5,275 bases of DNA, from the NCBI GenBank assembly GCA_030836605.1, contig JAUPMC010000066.1, positions 1 through 5,275 on the forward strand, in the 5' to 3' direction. The stretch comes from Thermoplasmatota archaeon. GTDB lineage: Archaea > Thermoplasmatota > Thermoplasmata > UBA10834. Of this stretch, positions 4,612 through 5,275 are shown piece by piece; the first letter of the stretch is position 1; every line of letters starts with the position of its first letter. The notes beneath the pieces were generated by a model. The model did no database searches and was not told the origin of the DNA. It saw only the letters and a program-made list of their open reading frames with translations. A program made the position numbers and the translations under genes.

Positions 4612-5275
4612 GTGATACTGGTCAAGCTCGGAGGCAGCGTGATCACGGACAAGTCGCGCCTCCGGCGGTTCAGGAAGGTCGCGTGCGAGCGACTCGCCAG
4701 TGAGCTCAGGCCAGCCCTGAGGGAGGGGCTGGTGGTCGTCCACGGCGCGGGCTCGTTCGGGCACATCATGGCGAAGAAGCACGAGCTGCACAAGGGCTTC
4801 AAGCGGAGGTCCCAGCTCGAGCACGTGGCCGGCGTCCAGAGGGACGTGCGCGAGCTGAACCTGATGGTGCTCGAGGCGCTCATCGGCAGCGGCGTGAGCG
4901 CGGTGTCGGTGCCCCCGGCGGCCTCGTCGACCTTCGACGGCGGCGAGGTCGTGTCGTTCTGCCCGGAGCCGTACTCGTCGATGCTGGAGCTGGGGCTCAC
5001 CCCGGTCACGTTCGGCGATGTTGTCCCGGACGGGTCGATGGGCTTCTCTATCTGCTCGGGCGACCTGATGATGCTCGAGCTGGCCAAGGCGTTCAAGCCG
5101 AGGCTGGCGGTGTTCTGCGCAGATGTCGACGGCGTGTTCGACATGGACCCGAAGGCCCACAAGGACGCCGCGCTCCTGCCGACGGTGGGCCCGTCCGCGC
5201 TCGAGCGGTTCTCGGGCCGCTCGGCGAACGACGACGTCACGGGCAGCATGAAGGGCAAGCTGGAGCGCATGCTGG
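4612..5275 (+). CDS. Isopentenyl phosphate kinase, C-terminus outside the window
   Basis: The enzyme phosphorylates isopentenyl phosphate to isopentenyl diphosphate with ATP, the last step of the archaeal variants of the mevalonate pathway, and so feeds membrane lipid synthesis. It belongs to the amino acid kinase superfamily. VKLGGSVIT (4-12) is the N-terminal phosphate-binding loop. HGAGSFGH (44-51) holds the His (residue 51) that marks this family and contacts the substrate phosphate. TFGDVVPD (133-140), CSGDLM (148-153), ADVDGVF (170-176) and NDDVTGSMKGKL (206-217) follow in order. The 221 visible residues suggest that roughly 30 are missing at the right edge. The start is GTG 4612; an out-of-frame GTG at 4604 is rejected. 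Fosfomycin kinase-like relatives are less likely given the archaeal context and motif set. Confidence 0.93.
   Translation, partial: MILVKLGGSVITDKSRLRRFRKVACERLASELRPALREGLVVVHGAGSFGHIMAKKHELHKGFKRRSQLEHVAGVQRDVRELNLMVLEALIGSGVSAVSVPPAASSTFDGGEVVSFCPEPYSSMLELGLTPVTFGDVVPDGSMGFSICSGDLMMLELAKAFKPRLAVFCADVDGVFDMDPKAHKDAALLPTVGPSALERFSGRSANDDVTGSMKGKLERML

Noticed and set aside
4183..5160. 325-residue minus-strand ORF antisense to alba and the kinase gene
   Set aside because: The translation is low-complexity, Arg/His/Asp-rich and shows no motifs. The plus strand carries clear conserved proteins over the same region.
1..5275. CRISPR arrays, insertion sequences, phage genes
   Set aside because: No regularly spaced direct repeats, transposase motifs or terminal inverted repeats were seen on either strand.

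Overview
The window is a GC-rich piece of an archaeal chromosome, most likely euryarchaeal and possibly from the Thermoplasmatota. Archaeal signs are TATA-type promoters about 26 bases ahead of starts, an Alba chromatin protein, isopentenyl phosphate kinase, and a 5S rRNA gene with archaeal core motifs that stands alone, with no 16S or 23S beside it. The phylum is an inference from style and gene content; no close relative could be checked.

Layout. On the minus strand at the left edge, a HAD-family hydrolase (1158 to 418) is followed after 32 bases by a class I SAM methyltransferase that runs off the window (385 to 2). Divergent from them, on the plus strand, is the 5S rRNA gene (about 1288-1501) with its own TATA box. 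A membrane-anchored double zinc-ribbon protein follows (1601-2473). It converges on a two-gene larE-larB operon on the minus strand (4052 to 2482) for the nickel-pincer nucleotide cofactor; the two convergent genes are 8 bases apart. A divergent promoter region separates larE from alba (4213-4485, plus). After alba, with its own promoter, comes isopentenyl phosphate kinase (4612 to the right edge, incomplete).

The standout feature is the 5S rRNA. Helices II-IV and loops B-E are canonical and nearly contiguous from 1288 to 1390. The strand that closes helix I is not found where the molecule should end, near 1406, but at 1495-1501. About 95 extra bases (roughly 1391-1485) lie between loop E and the 3' strand of helix V. 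They fold into their own branched structure, closed by a 7 to 9 bp perfect helix and containing a cUUCGg tetraloop hairpin. Without them the core is about 119 nt, the normal archaeal size. The known precedent is the 108-nt insertion in Halococcus morrhuae 5S rRNA; such an expansion outside the haloarchaea would be new as far as I know. Part of the insert resembles the 5S helix IV/loop D, which hints at origin by partial duplication.

The protein genes are otherwise ordinary: Lar cofactor synthesis without larC in view, archaeal lipid synthesis (IPK), and chromatin (Alba). Most gaps are short and hold promoters, inverted repeats or a terminator-like T-rich tract.
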